NCBI GenBank assembly: GCA_965225915.1
Contig: OZ245326.1
Span: 124,001-188,000, forward strand
Origin: JAAXHH01 sp965225915
GTDB taxonomy: Bacteria; JAAXHH01
Length of the DNA stretch: 64,000 nucleotides
Direction of reading: 5' to 3'
Positions 63,420-64,000 of the stretch are shown here, piece after piece. Within the stretch, counting starts at the first letter, position 1; each line of letters opens with the position of its first letter. Position numbers and translations under genes: made by a program. The notes beneath the pieces were generated by a model that saw nothing but the letters and a program-made list of their open reading frames with translations, searched no databases and was not told where the DNA came from.

Positions 63420-64000
63420 ATGGCCAAGAATCGGCAAACATCCAGCAAGAAAAAAACGGACCGAAACAGCCGGTCTTTCAAGATGGCGGACACGATCGAC
63501 GAATTGAAGGCCGCGCTGGGAAGCGCCGGGCCGGGCAAGGTGGACAACGAGGATTACTGGCGCGCCGTCCGGGCCCAGTTCCCGTACCGGGGCACGAACC
63601 TCTATACCAACAACGGAACGGTCGGAATCCTGCCTCACATGGTCCTGCAGGCCCAGATCGCAACCCTGACGGAGGCGGAGATACAAGACGGGGATACCGG
63701 CGGAATTGCCTATCCCAGTCCCTACGAAGCCCACGAAAAGCTGGCCGCGCTGATCAACGCGGACCCGTCCGAAGTCGCCCTGACGCGTAATTCGACGGAA
63801 AGCATGAACATCATTGCCCTGGGAGTCGATCTGAAACAGGAAGACGAAATCCTGACGACGACCCACGAACATTACGGCGGCTGGTCCTGCTGGCAGCATC
63901 GACACGCCCTCCTCGGGAATCCGATTCGCAAACTCGATCTCTACGATCCACCGGAGGACGAGGACGAGATCGTCGGTCTTTTCGAGGAAGCCATTCGGCC
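63420..64000 (+). CDS. Class V aminotransferase-fold PLP enzyme, N-terminal part (runs off the window)
   Basis: The frame opens at ATG 63420 (GGAG eight bases upstream) and stays open to the end of the window, giving 193 residues and no stop. After a basic leader (MAKNRQTSSKKKTDRNSRSF) comes YRGTNLYTNNGTVGILPHMV, which aligns with the opening of the class V protein at 59738-60865, and LAALINADPSEVALTRNSTE matches its LLINTTPEQIAFVKNTTE block. HEHYGGWS follows near 144-151. The PLP lysine lies beyond the window. A second member of the same family flanking the IorA-like gene. Confidence 0.8.
   Translation, partial: MAKNRQTSSKKKTDRNSRSFKMADTIDELKAALGSAGPGKVDNEDYWRAVRAQFPYRGTNLYTNNGTVGILPHMVLQAQIATLTEAEIQDGDTGGIAYPSPYEAHEKLAALINADPSEVALTRNSTESMNIIALGVDLKQEDEILTTTHEHYGGWSCWQHRHALLGNPIRKLDLYDPPEDEDEIVGLFEEAIR

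Overview
The window is gene-dense bacterial DNA of fairly high GC: long same-strand runs, frequent ATGA stop/start overlaps, GTG and TTG starts behind clear GGAG-type ribosome binding sites, and several promoters close to the TTGACA-17-TATAAT consensus. No rRNA, tRNA, phage, insertion sequence or CRISPR array was seen. The gene mix (futalosine-route menaquinone genes, LexA, MoxR/DUF58/Bat-type genes, many Gfo/Idh, aldo/keto reductase and sugar-isomerase-like enzymes, a DUF6785/OPT-like transporter) fits an uncultivated heterotroph of the Latescibacterota/Poribacteria/FCB kind. That placement is inference from gene content only.

Layout. 1-9.2 kb (+): end of an M14 peptidase, then a tightly packed catabolic run (nucleoside hydrolase, SDR, truncated acyl-CoA synthetase, CaiB-type CoA transferase, bicupin with a huge acidic tandem-repeat tail, aldo/keto reductase, two amidohydrolase-like proteins). 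9.2-15.2 kb: SGNH esterase, Gfo/Idh oxidoreductase, P-loop kinase-like protein, APC permease, ThDP enzyme. 15.2-19.7 kb (-): PHP phosphatase, sugar isomerase-like protein, tyrS, Gfo/Idh, a small unknown. 20-21.4 kb: GNAT protein and the wreck of a sugar ABC transporter operon. 21.4-28.7 kb (-): DUF72, the E2/E1-beta/E1-alpha genes of a 2-oxo acid dehydrogenase with lipB, a nitrilase-family amidase and a TIM-barrel isomerase. 28.8-38.3 kb (+): UDP-glucuronate decarboxylase-like gene, then MoxR, DUF58, BatA-like and a giant DUF4175-like coiled-coil protein, and a histone-deacetylase-family hydrolase. 38.4-45.5 kb: aldo/keto reductase, lexA, GerW-like protein, membrane transporter with a lipoprotein, Gfo/Idh and DUF815 ATPase. 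45.5-50 kb (+): three-subunit molybdenum hydroxylase operon closed by a strong terminator, then MoaD-like and DUF167 genes. 50-53.7 kb (-): Tex and a SelA-like PLP enzyme. 53.9-59.7 kb (+): ubiD, mqnE, mqnC, mqnA and DUF362, a menaquinone (futalosine) operon. 59.7-64 kb: class V aminotransferase-fold protein, STAS protein, an IorA-like ThDP enzyme lacking its ferredoxin domain, and a second class V aminotransferase-fold protein running off the end.

The most unusual items are the acidic-repeat bicupin gene with an internal stop and compensating +2/-2 indels, the near-concentric inverted repeats holding both -35 boxes of a divergent promoter pair near 43.2 kb, the decayed ABC transporter, and several enzymes retained as full-length genes but missing key catalytic residues. 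No wholly new multi-gene system could be demonstrated from sequence reading alone.
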